Source: an uncultured Prevotellaceae bacterium (GTDB lineage Bacteria > Bacteroidota > Bacteroidia > Bacteroidales > Bacteroidaceae). From it: a stretch of 64,000 nucleotides of DNA. How positions within the stretch are numbered: the stretch's first letter is position 1; every line of letters begins with the position of its first letter. The position numbers and the translations under genes are program-made. The stretch spans positions 1 to 64,000 of the forward strand of contig CAMJKP010000003.1 of NCBI GenBank assembly GCA_946406435.1, given 5' to 3'. Positions 6,435 to 14,689 of the stretch are shown one piece after another. The notes under the pieces are model-generated. The model was not told the DNA's origin, did not search any database, and saw only the letters and a program-made list of their open reading frames with translations.

Positions 6435-9410
6435 TTACTCGCTGAGCAACACCACCCCTATCTGCTTCATGCCATCCATCATGATCTTGAGGGGCTTTGG
6501 GAAGCGGACATGGCGCACGTATTTTGTCTCTTCAACCGCAGGCATAGCATCGAGAATCTCCTTGCGGAAGATGCCCTCACCGCGATATTGATTGATGGTG
6601 AAATAACCTACACCGAGGGAGGTGAGGTTCTGGAAGAAGTGAGTGCCCTGACTCGGGTCTACACGGTAGTTGTCCAAGCCGACCTCTACTATCAGTTTTG
6701 AAGCAGAGATATGAGGCCACTTGACAGGTACGCCGAGCCAGAAATCACTTGAGCCCCAGCGACCTGGACCTGCAAGGATGTAGTTCTCGCCACGGGCAAG
6801 GAATCCTCGGTTGATACGCTCGATATCATCAGCCACATAGGGGTTGTTTGAGGCTGTGAAGTTCTCGTCGGTCTTTACATAGACCACATCCTGCACATCC
6901 TCTGATACACCATGACCGAGAGAGGAATTGGTGCGGATGAGACACTCATCGTCGGAATATCTGGTGAGGTCTTCGCTGAGTTCCTGTTTGCTATCAACAA
7001 TCGGACGAATCTGAAGGAGATAGAAATCCACGGTCTTGTCGCCTTTGATATTCGCGGCAAACTCAATCTCGACAGGACGACGCATAGCCTCAGAGCCGAA
7101 CTTCATAGCCATCTGCATTAGTTCAGGGATAGGTGCAGCACCATTCTGAAGCACTCCTGCGAAGGAAATGAGTTTTCGTCCCTCATCGTATTGACCGTCA
7201 CGGATGACGTTGTCGTAAGGGTCGAAGGTTGAGACGATATGACGCATAGAGCCGTCGTTATAATCCGCTTCCTTCACCCTCACACGCTTGATATTGAAGC
7301 CATCGTCAACCTTGAAATCCTCGTCGCCCTCGCTCATATCAAGCGCATAGAATATGGTCTGCGTCTCTTTCAACGCAATCTCCATCTCGCTCATCTGTAG
7401 AACCTGCTTAGGATGATAAGGGCACACGCGGAGGGTTCTGCCACCATCCACGATATACTTGCCCAAGCCCATAGCAAGGGATGCAATGCCCTCCTCGGAG
7501 GTCTCGTCGCCAATGGGATAGTAATTGAGCGAACGGAGCACACCCGACATGTTAGGGTAGTAAAGAGTCTCGCCATTGCAACTGTGAGGCATACCCACAA
7601 CCTCCTGAAGCACCACCGCCATTTTCTCCTGGTCGATGACGTTGGAGGTAGCGGTCATATAGGCCTTTGAATCCCTATAATAGACAGAGGCATACACGCT
7701 CTTGATAGCCTTTGCGAGCATTGAGAGCATCACTTCGTGGTCCTTTATGTAAGGAATCATATAGGTGCTATAGACGCCTGCGAAAGGCTGATAATGGCTA
7801 TCCTCAAGAAGTGAAGACGAACGGATGGCTAACGGACGCTTGGTGGCACGTATGAACGTCTCACAGTCGCGACGCATATCCTCAGGGAACTGAGCCTTCA
7901 GGAATGCCTCAAGAATCTCCTCGTCAGAGGCATCGCTAAGCGCAATAGGATAAAGGTCGTTCTCTTCCATGAACCTGTCGAAGATGTCGGTACAAAGCAC
8001 CACGGTCATCGGAATTGACACCTTAACACCTTCAAACTGGTCGAACTCCACTTTGCTCTTTATAACATTATCGAGGAAAGCCAAACCACGTCCCTTACCT
8101 CCGAGAGAGCCTTCGCCGATACGCGCAAAGTGACTATAGGAGTCGAACTTCAGTCTATCGAAAACAGCCACCGTACCGATATTCTTCATGTGACGATACT
8201 GTACGATAGCATCGAAAATAATCTGACGATGAGCATCCACATCCTGCAACTTATGCCACGTGATATGCTTTAGGAAAGCAGAAACTGGGAATATGGCGCG
8301 GGCAGAGAGCCAGCGAGATACATGATTTCGCGAAACGTGATAGAGCATAGATTCACGAGGGATGCTGAACACATGATCCTGCAATTCCTTCAACGAGCGC
8401 ACACGCTGGACAACCTCATGCGTCTTCGGGTCACGGAAAAGGAAATCACCGAATCCCATGTGCTCCTCCATTGCCTTACGCAAATCCACGCTTATCTTCT
8501 TCGAGTTCTTGTCGATGAACATATAGCCTTTCTCCCTTGAAATAGCCTCATTCTCAGGCTCTGCACTCTCCATAATAAGAGGTACATATTCGTCCTGACT
8601 GCGGATGTAATCGAGCAGTTTGAAGCCTGCATCAGCCACTTTCTCGCTCTCACCGTTGAGTTGAGTGTAGCCCGTGATAGGGAAACGGCAGTCGGAAATC
8701 ACGCCAAGCATGTTCTCCTTGTACTTGTCGTAAATCCTCACCGCCTCGGTATAGTTACGGGCAAGAACCACCTTCGGTCTGCCTCGCATACGAAGGGCAG
8801 CGGCATGAGGGTTGAGAGCCTCGGTTGCAAAACGCTGGCTCTGCATGAGGATGAAGTTGTAGAGATGCGGGAGGAGCGATGAATAGAAACGAATACTATC
8901 CTCAACGAAGAGGATGACCTGAACGCCCTCGTTTACATCGTGCTCAAGGTTCATACTGTCCTCGATAATCTTGATGATAGAGAGGATGAGGTTGGTGTTT
9001 CCTAACCAACAGAACACGAAATCGAACATTGAAAGGTCCTCGTTCTGCATTCGTCGGGTGATACCGTGACTGAACGGTGTGAGCACCACGCAAGGCATAT
9101 GAGGGAAGTCGGCCTTCACCGCGCGAGCCACGTCAAAAGCACCATTGTCCAAGTTACCAGGCATACAGATGACGAGGTTCACGTCAACAGACGTGAGCAC
9201 GGCACGAGCCTCCTCCGTTGTACTCACCTGAGTAAACGTAGGTGGGTAGCGAAGACCTAGTTCGGTGTATTCGTTGAAGAGTTTCTCATCTATACGACCG
9301 TCGTCTTCGAGCATGAAGGCGTCGTAAGGATTAGCAATGATAAGCACACGGTAGATGCGTTTGTTCATCAGATTGAGAAACGTGACGTCGCGTAGTGGAG
9401 TAGAATTCAT
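6435..9410 (-). CDS. PEP-synthase-like protein with PEP/pyruvate-binding domain and receiver-like N-terminus
   Basis: A 991-residue cytoplasmic protein. The ATG at 9410 (MNSTPLRDVTFLNL) is preferred over the track start at 9503, whose extra 31 residues derive from G/C-tract repeat DNA. Residues about 15-140 and 165-300 look like two response-regulator-type receiver folds (RVLIIANPYDAFMLEDDG; VQVILFVEDS). From about 440 on is a PPDK_N-type ATP-grasp region: GEGSLGGKGRGLAFLDNV, RPLAIRSSSLLEDS and GLGKYIVDGGRTLRV. I see no mobile phosphohistidine domain or PEP-utilising barrel, so it is not a complete PEP synthase or PPDK. Such proteins are common in Bacteroidales under the name phosphoenolpyruvate synthase. 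The true reaction is uncertain. A promoter lies about 330 bp upstream. Confidence 0.8.
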   Translation of the reverse strand: MNSTPLRDVTFLNLMNKRIYRVLIIANPYDAFMLEDDGRIDEKLFNEYTELGLRYPPTFTQVSTTEEARAVLTSVDVNLVICMPGNLDNGAFDVARAVKADFPHMPCVVLTPFSHGITRRMQNEDLSMFDFVFCWLGNTNLILSIIKIIEDSMNLEHDVNEGVQVILFVEDSIRFYSSLLPHLYNFILMQSQRFATEALNPHAAALRMRGRPKVVLARNYTEAVRIYDKYKENMLGVISDCRFPITGYTQLNGESEKVADAGFKLLDYIRSQDEYVPLIMESAEPENEAISREKGYMFIDKNSKKISVDLRKAMEEHMGFGDFLFRDPKTHEVVQRVRSLKELQDHVFSIPRESMLYHVSRNHVSRWLSARAIFPVSAFLKHITWHKLQDVDAHRQIIFDAIVQYRHMKNIGTVAVFDRLKFDSYSHFARIGEGSLGGKGRGLAFLDNVIKSKVEFDQFEGVKVSIPMTVVLCTDIFDRFMEENDLYPIALSDASDEEILEAFLKAQFPEDMRRDCETFIRATKRPLAIRSSSLLEDSHYQPFAGVYSTYMIPYIKDHEVMLSMLAKAIKSVYASVYYRDSKAYMTATSNVIDQEKMAVVLQEVVGMPHSCNGETLYYPNMSGVLRSLNYYPIGDETSEEGIASLAMGLGKYIVDGGRTLRVCPYHPKQVLQMSEMEIALKETQTIFYALDMSEGDEDFKVDDGFNIKRVRVKEADYNDGSMRHIVSTFDPYDNVIRDGQYDEGRKLISFAGVLQNGAAPIPELMQMAMKFGSEAMRRPVEIEFAANIKGDKTVDFYLLQIRPIVDSKQELSEDLTRYSDDECLIRTNSSLGHGVSEDVQDVVYVKTDENFTASNNPYVADDIERINRGFLARGENYILAGPGRWGSSDFWLGVPVKWPHISASKLIVEVGLDNYRVDPSQGTHFFQNLTSLGVGYFTINQYRGEGIFRKEILDAMPAVEETKYVRHVRFPKPLKIMMDGMKQIGVVLLSE

Positions 9411-9417
9411 ATTTAAA

Positions 9418-9600
9418 GAGACCCCCCTCCTTCTCCCCCGAGGGGGAGGGGCTTTTAGATAGTATAATTGTATCAAAGAGTTCCCCTTGGGGGGTAGGGG
9501 CATCTTTTAATCTTTTGGTTATTTAGTCCTTTAACTTCTCAGTCCCCCATTAAGGGGATTTAGAGGGTCTAAAAAAAGACTCCCCCTTGCTTCAAGGAGG
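9418..9600. repeat. G/C-tract intergenic repeats
   Basis: The leader of the gene at 9410 holds stretches such as ctcccccgagggggagggg, ccccttggggggtagggg and gtcccccattaagggg. They form several small hairpins. This boilerplate is common between genes in these genomes. The rest of the gap to 9790 holds actatgaa-type simple repeats and a promoter box at 9743. Confidence 0.5.
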
Positions 9601-9742
9601 AATCTTCTTCGTTGCATTTCCCTTGAGATTATTGGTTGTTTACGTTTGCTTTCTGTCCATTGTGCATAGCATAATCATAGTTAATCAACGTGCAACCGAT
9701 GACTATGCACTATGAATTATGAACTATGAACTGAATCAAGTG

Positions 9743-9750
9743 CAAAGATA
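9743..9750 (-). promoter_or_regulatory. -7 promoter box (TATCTTTG)
   Basis: Perfect TAnnTTTG on the minus strand in the gap after the lipoprotein gene. It probably drives the PEP-synthase-like gene through a leader of about 330 nt. Confidence 0.5.
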
Positions 9751-9790
9751 ACAAAAAATAATCAGAATGCAATATTATTTTACAGTTTTT

Positions 9791-10570
9791 TTAATTCTCA
9801 ACCTTCGTCTTGCTCGTTGCGACCTGAATAGACAAGGGTTCGCCTTGCGTTCTGCCGTCAAGAGACACGGAAACCTCGAAACTCACGTTGCCGTCCTTCA
9901 GACTTCCGTCAGCCACCACCATAGCCGTGTAGCGGAGGGTCTGACCAGGGAGGATGTTCTCGATATGAGCGGAAGGAGAAATGAGAATATGGCTGTTGCC
10001 TGTGCACTCCACAACCGCAGGAATCACGTCGTACTGCATCTGAGAGGTTATGTTCTTTATCTCGAAAGAGACCTTTCCCACCTCTGAGCGCTGTAGGATT
10101 CCATCGCCATTGGCATCAGTGAAACGCACGTTCTTCAGTTCAAATACTGCGGAACTTGACTCTGCCACGCTTGATTCGAACTCTATGCGGTCATCACCCG
10201 AATTTGTTGAGTCGAAACCGCTGTCATAGTCCTCTTCTGTTTCGCTCTTGGCATGACCACGATGCTTCTGACCACGATGGCGCGCTATTCGCTCATGACG
10301 GCGTTCTGCACGCTCACGACGAGCCTCCTCGTATGCCTCAATGCGTCGTTCCTCCTCTTCTGCACCATTCTGAGCACCGATGACAGCACCTGTAGCCATA
10401 CCAACCACCGTACCGACATCGTGACCGTAATGACCACCGATGATACCGCCAATGGCAGAACCAAACCATCCGCCAAGCATAGCACCGTTGAAAGCACCTT
10501 CTCCTGCAGTTGAACCACAAGAGCTCAGCAACAATACGCTACAAGCACCTATAATGATTGACTTTCTCAT
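9791..10570 (-). CDS. Glycine-zipper lipoprotein with an EF-hand-like loop
   Basis: A 259-residue envelope lipoprotein. The ATG at 10570 gives a lipoprotein signal (MRKSIIIGACSVLLLSSCGS), which the longer track start at 10609 would bury. After the lipobox cysteine comes a glycine zipper (GAMLGGWFGSAIGGIIGGHY, then GTVVGMATGAVIGA), expected to insert in or span a membrane. A very basic R/H/E-rich helix and an acidic linker follow. The C-terminal half is a beta-rich domain that begins with an EF-hand or dockerin-like loop (DANGDGILQRSE). A perfect -7 box lies about 37 bp upstream. Glycine-zipper proteins are often linked to envelope integrity; the exact function here is unknown. Confidence 0.75.
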   Translation of the reverse strand: MRKSIIIGACSVLLLSSCGSTAGEGAFNGAMLGGWFGSAIGGIIGGHYGHDVGTVVGMATGAVIGAQNGAEEEERRIEAYEEARRERAERRHERIARHRGQKHRGHAKSETEEDYDSGFDSTNSGDDRIEFESSVAESSSAVFELKNVRFTDANGDGILQRSEVGKVSFEIKNITSQMQYDVIPAVVECTGNSHILISPSAHIENILPGQTLRYTAMVVADGSLKDGNVSFEVSVSLDGRTQGEPLSIQVATSKTKVEN

Positions 10571-10606
10571 ATACTTGAAAATTACATACCTTTTACGTTC
10601 TGCGTA

Positions 10607-10614
10607 CAAAATTA
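10607..10614 (-). promoter_or_regulatory. -7 promoter box (TAATTTTG) for the lipoprotein gene
   Basis: Perfect TAnnTTTG on the minus strand, 37 bp upstream of the ATG at 10570. This supports the shorter start. The 300-bp gap 10615-10909 beyond it shows only a small CCCCTATCGGGG hairpin near 10814 and no convincing gene. Confidence 0.6.
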
Positions 10615-10909
10615 CACATTATTTCAAAGATACACAAATATATAATCCCGAAAGCCGAATAGGGAAATCCCTATAATTATCCTTTTCTGTTTTTGAAAAA
10701 AATATTTATTGAAATTTTCAGTCCTCTTAATGAGGCCTATGGTTATATTGCAAACACATATCTCGCAAGCCTCGTACCTCGACTTTCGGATAATGTCTTT
10801 ACAATAAACCCATCCCCTATCGGGGATTTTGACAATTCCAATAAATGGAAAATGTTCTCCAATGGAACTAAAATTGCCAATGCGGCATAAAATAAATATC
10901 GTACAAATA

Positions 10910-11359
10910 TCAAAATGCGTGAATACTCATATTCTTTCTGTCAAAATAATATCGCTCAACCTGAGCCTTCGGCCATGTACCAAAGTTCACGAGTAAAGCA
11001 ATAGGGAATTGTGTAGCCCTAAGATAGCCGAATGTCTGATATTGCTCTTTTTCCGTAATCTTGGGAATAGATTTGCACTCAATAATGACATTTCCCTTCT
11101 CCAAAGGTATCATCAAGTCCATTTTGACAAAAGACTGCAACATCTCGCCTTCAAATTCAATGTGGTGCTGATACTCTTTAACCGTACTTTCAAATCCCGA
11201 GTTATTCAATTTCTTGTACAAAGCCTCCTGATAAACATACTCAGGAAGTCCAGGACCAAGAGCATCATGAACCTTGTGCATACACCCGATTATGGGATAG
11301 CAATAATCAACAAGTCGCTTGCGAAGCGCATCTTCAATTGTTTTTCTTGATATTTCCAT
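10910..11359 (-). CDS. GxxExxY family protein (PD-(D/E)XK-like)
   Basis: A 149-residue protein. The hallmark is GPGLPEYVYQEAL (G-x-x-E-x-x-Y) at about residues 36-48, followed by a nuclease-like core: VKMDLMIPLEKGNVIIECKS, in which D, E and K are spaced as in PD-(D/E)XK folds. A YLRATQFPIALLVNFG strand follows. These proteins are widespread, single-domain and of unproven function. A nuclease fold is inferred from family knowledge. The gene stands alone, with gaps of about 340 bp upstream and 270-300 bp either side that hold nothing I recognise. Confidence 0.85.
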   Translation of the reverse strand: MEISRKTIEDALRKRLVDYCYPIIGCMHKVHDALGPGLPEYVYQEALYKKLNNSGFESTVKEYQHHIEFEGEMLQSFVKMDLMIPLEKGNVIIECKSIPKITEKEQYQTFGYLRATQFPIALLVNFGTWPKAQVERYYFDRKNMSIHAF

Positions 11360-11633
11360 GAAATATTAAATTATAGTTTCACTTTATGACTCTTATAGAG
11401 TTAACGGCTATTCACCACATTTATTTTATGTCATATTGGCAATTTTAGACCTATTGAAGGTCATTTTCCTTTTGAATATGATTAAGCCACGCAGTGGTTG
11501 GTGAAGGAAAAAGGTATTTATCAGAAAGCCGAAGAATGAGGCTTGCAAGGAAATGCCTTTGCATCTGCACCAAAGGATTCTGCAAGAAGACTCATCATTT
11601 TCAAATATTTTCTTCTTAAGTATAGAGGGAAAA

Positions 11634-12755
11634 CTATTTAACTCTCTTCACACTTCCGTTCTTCTTGAACTGCAAGATACAGTTATGCAGGCAATGGTTA
11701 ACGTGGTCAAAAATGAATGCTGGATCAAAGGCACGTCCTGCAATACGGGTTTCGAAATGCAGATGCTCAGTAGTGGCACGACCAGTACGGCCTGTAGTGG
11801 CAATCACATCACCCGCCTTCACCTTGTCACCAACGTTCACAAAGTTCTTGCTGTTGTGAGAATAACGAGTCTCAAGTCCGTTAGCATGACGCACGGTAAT
11901 ACATTTTCCGTAGCCAGAGAACACACCCGACTGCACTACAAGGCCGTCAAACGCGGCATAGACATCCTTATTCGGAGCATTCTTTATATCCACACCCGAA
12001 TGACGACGACGACCTCCAAAGTTGCTTATCACATGAGAGTCCTTCAGAGGATAATGCCATGAAGTTATGGCAGAAAGGTCAAGACGATACACAGAGTTGC
12101 CTCCGAAAGGGTCATTAGTATCCAGACTCATTCCCTCGGGCTCCTTTTTCTTGCGCTCCTTACGGGTAGTAGAAACATCGATGCCCTTATCCACCTTCTT
12201 GAACGTTACCAACTGACGATGAAGAGCATGTGCATCCACATCGAGTATAGTTTCGGGATTAATCCTACAGCCGTTCACCATTATGCCAAACTGAAGGCTT
12301 CCGCGACCGTTCTCATTACCAACAATGGCGATGGTCTCACCAGCCTTGACACGTTGCCCGACATTTACAAGGTTCTGTGCATTACGTCCATAGACAGTTT
12401 CCAAGCCATTGTCATGACGCAACACGACGACATTGCCCATGTTCGGTGTATGACGTGATAATCTAACCACTCCACCAAACATAGCCTTTACTGCATCCCC
12501 CTTGCTTGTCTCTATGATTATGTCAGAATGAGTTTTTTCAGCAATCTTTCCCACAGGAAGAGGGAAAGAATATTCATCCTTTGCCACTTGGGTGAAATCC
12601 ACCTGAAAGGCATTGGAATGAGAAAAAAGTCCAGGAGTCTCAACGTTTATCTGCTGTTGCTCCACATGCGTGAACTCATCCTTCGCAGAGATAGTCAGAC
12701 AGAGCAAAAAGATACTTGCTATTACTGTAATCTTAAATGTACGATCTAGGCTCAT
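11634..12755 (-). CDS. Secreted M23 peptidase with one active and one degenerate LytM domain
   Basis: A 373-residue envelope protein. The ATG at 12755 gives a clean signal peptide (MSLDRTFKITVIASIFLLCL). The 118-residue extension in the ORF track overlaps the divergent kdsD promoter and is rejected. The first M23-like unit (about residues 75-165; NVVVLRHDNGLETVYGRNAQ, then GSLQFGIMVNG) lacks the metal-binding His and Asp. The second (about 235-345) has GGRRRHSGVDI (H and D), YSHNSKNFVNVGDKVKAGD and the HLHFE motif, so it can bind zinc and cut peptidoglycan cross-links. The duplication with one dead copy resembles regulated LytM proteins. It is divergent from kdsD. Confidence 0.88.
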   Translation of the reverse strand: MSLDRTFKITVIASIFLLCLTISAKDEFTHVEQQQINVETPGLFSHSNAFQVDFTQVAKDEYSFPLPVGKIAEKTHSDIIIETSKGDAVKAMFGGVVRLSRHTPNMGNVVVLRHDNGLETVYGRNAQNLVNVGQRVKAGETIAIVGNENGRGSLQFGIMVNGCRINPETILDVDAHALHRQLVTFKKVDKGIDVSTTRKERKKKEPEGMSLDTNDPFGGNSVYRLDLSAITSWHYPLKDSHVISNFGGRRRHSGVDIKNAPNKDVYAAFDGLVVQSGVFSGYGKCITVRHANGLETRYSHNSKNFVNVGDKVKAGDVIATTGRTGRATTEHLHFETRIAGRAFDPAFIFDHVNHCLHNCILQFKKNGSVKRVK

Positions 12756-12760
12756 GTTTG

Positions 12761-12768
12761 CAAAATTA
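12761..12768 (-). promoter_or_regulatory. -7 promoter box (TAATTTTG) almost on the M23 start codon
   Basis: Perfect TAnnTTTG on the minus strand, 5 bp before the ATG at 12755. If used, transcription would begin at about the start codon, giving a leaderless mRNA. Confidence 0.5.
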
Positions 12769-12800
12769 TAAAAAAATTTGGAGATAACAAAAAAACTTGC

Positions 12801-12808
12801 TACCTTTG
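12801..12808 (+). promoter_or_regulatory. -7 promoter box (TACCTTTG) for kdsD-licD
   Basis: Perfect TAnnTTTG on the plus strand, 65 bp before the kdsD ATG and divergent from the M23 promoter. Confidence 0.6.
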
Positions 12809-12872
12809 CACATGATTTAAAATGATTTAAATTAATATAACAATAAGTTTTGCAAACCCTACTTAACCTATA

Positions 12873-13823
12873 ATGGATATTAAGGAATTTGCCATAAAAT
12901 GCTTCAAAGACGAGGCTCAAGCCATATTGAACCTCATTCCATTGCTTGACGACGGCTTTCATAAAGCGGTGGAAATGATATACAACTGTAAAGGAAAACT
13001 CATCGTCACAGGCGTTGGCAAGAGCGGTCACGTGGGAGAGAAAATCGCCTCCACACTCGCCTCTCTTGGCACTCCTTCTTTCTTCCTGAATCCGCTCGAT
13101 GCCTATCATGGAGACCTCGGAATGATAGACGAAAACGATGTGGTGATGGCAATATCATATTCAGGATTCACCGACGAACTCCTCCGCTTCATACCGCTTC
13201 TTATTGAGCGTAAGGTGCCAATCATCGGCATTACGGGAAATCCCGACTCACTCCTTGCACAATACTCTATCTGCCACCTCAACATTGCCGTTGACCACGA
13301 GGCAGACCCTCTGAACCTTGCACCTACCTCTTCAACCACCACGACAATGGTTATGGGTGATGCACTTGCCTGTGCTCTAGTTCACATGCGAAACTTCAAG
13401 CCTAACGATTTTGCACTCTTCCACCCAGGCGGTTCACTTGGCAAGCGACTGCTCACAACAGCCGAGGATGTGATGTTCAAGGACAATCTGCCTATAGTTC
13501 CTGCTGATATGCGACTTGGCGAGGCTATCATTGAGGTGAGCCGAGGAAAACTCGGAATGGGCGTATCACTTGACGAGGAAGGACGTATCATCGGACTCAT
13601 TACCGACGGTGACCTCCGACGCGCCACAGAGCGTTGGCAGGAACAGTTCTTCAATCATAAGGTCAGCGACATTATGACCACCTCACCGAAGATCGTGCTA
13701 CCAACGACAAAGATTACCGCAGTTCAGGCAGTAATGCAGAAATACAAGGTTCACAGCGTGCTCGTAGCCGACAAGCAGAAGCATCTGCTCGGCATCGTTG
13801 ACCACTATGGATGTATGCTATAA
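12873..13823 (+). CDS. kdsD: Arabinose-5-phosphate isomerase (KpsF/GutQ/KdsD family)
   Basis: A 316-residue cytosolic enzyme that interconverts ribulose-5-phosphate and arabinose-5-phosphate, the first step towards Kdo for LPS. The SIS domain (about residues 35-170) carries VTGVGKSGHVGEKIASTLAS and the family signature FFLNPLDAYHGDLGMI. Two CBS domains follow (about 205-260 and 270-316), with LGMGVSLDEEGRIIGLITDG. Length fits the family of about 310-330 residues. The stop codon is followed at once by the licD start (TAAATG), so the two are co-translated. A link to the surface-glycan genes across the convergent junction at 14.69 kb is likely. Confidence 0.93.
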   Translation: MDIKEFAIKCFKDEAQAILNLIPLLDDGFHKAVEMIYNCKGKLIVTGVGKSGHVGEKIASTLASLGTPSFFLNPLDAYHGDLGMIDENDVVMAISYSGFTDELLRFIPLLIERKVPIIGITGNPDSLLAQYSICHLNIAVDHEADPLNLAPTSSTTTTMVMGDALACALVHMRNFKPNDFALFHPGGSLGKRLLTTAEDVMFKDNLPIVPADMRLGEAIIEVSRGKLGMGVSLDEEGRIIGLITDGDLRRATERWQEQFFNHKVSDIMTTSPKIVLPTTKITAVQAVMQKYKVHSVLVADKQKHLLGIVDHYGCML

Positions 13824-14681
13824 ATGGAATATCAATTTTCAGAAGAAGACAAGAAACGTTGGAATGACATCCTTATGGGATGCCTTCATAAGTTCGAAGA
13901 AATATGCGAGGCACATCAACTCACATACTTCTGCGTAGGAGGTACTGTTATTGGTGCCGTGCGTCATGGTGGTATGATTCCGTGGGATGATGACATAGAC
14001 GTCGCTATGCCACGCCCCGACTACGACCGTTTCCTCAATCTCTGCAAGACAATAGACCTCGGTCACTACGAACTTGCCACGCCTGAAATGAAAGGCTATC
14101 CGTTCTTCTTCTCAAAGTTCTGCGACAAGGACACCTCACTCATCGAGATTGAAAACGTGCCTTGTCTCTACGGCATCTTTATCGACATCTTCCCAATAGA
14201 CGGCACATCATCCGACAAGGCAGAGGCAACTCAGATGATGAAGAACTTCAAGCGTATATCAAACAAAATTGATGCGACAATAGCGCATCTCACATTTGGG
14301 GAATATCTCAGCCTATTGTTCCAACCAAAGCAATGGGGACGCATGGCATTCCAGACAGCCGCCTTCCTCTTCGGAAGAGAGACTATCCGCAAGCGACTTA
14401 TAAACAAACTCAACGCTATTGCGACCTCACACGATTTCAACTCTTCACAATACATTGCCAACTACGGAGGCGCATGGGCAGAAAAGGAGATTCATCCAAA
14501 GGAATGGATTCTTCCCCTAACAAAGAAACATTTTGAAGATACCGAGGTCTATATTCCAGGAAACTATCACGAATATCTCACACAGATGTACGGTGACTAT
14601 ATGCAACTGCCTCCCGAAGAAAAGCGCATAAGCCACCATAACCACGCTTTCGTGGATTTATATAAGAGAGTTGAAAAGTAA
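13824..14681 (+). CDS. licD: LicD family nucleotidyl/phosphotransferase
   Basis: A 285-residue protein. The LicD signature is clear at about residues 35-70: YFCVGGTVIGAVRHGGMIPW, then DDDIDVAMPRPDYDRF. The paired Asp residues should bind metal. LicD proteins transfer phosphorylcholine or other phospho-groups to surface glycans such as LPS and teichoic acids. The substrate cannot be read here. It starts directly after kdsD and ends 8 bp from the flippase gene on the other strand, with no obvious bidirectional terminator between them. Confidence 0.88.
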   Translation: MEYQFSEEDKKRWNDILMGCLHKFEEICEAHQLTYFCVGGTVIGAVRHGGMIPWDDDIDVAMPRPDYDRFLNLCKTIDLGHYELATPEMKGYPFFFSKFCDKDTSLIEIENVPCLYGIFIDIFPIDGTSSDKAEATQMMKNFKRISNKIDATIAHLTFGEYLSLLFQPKQWGRMAFQTAAFLFGRETIRKRLINKLNAIATSHDFNSSQYIANYGGAWAEKEIHPKEWILPLTKKHFEDTEVYIPGNYHEYLTQMYGDYMQLPPEEKRISHHNHAFVDLYKRVEK

Positions 14682-14689
14682 AAGGCTTG

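Noticed and set aside
10693-10890. 65-residue ORF on the plus strand
   Set aside because: No promoter, no domain, atypical composition, and a hairpin inside; likely chance.
11553-12062. 169-residue ORF antisense to the M23 gene
   Set aside because: Antisense shadow of a domain with intact catalytic motifs.
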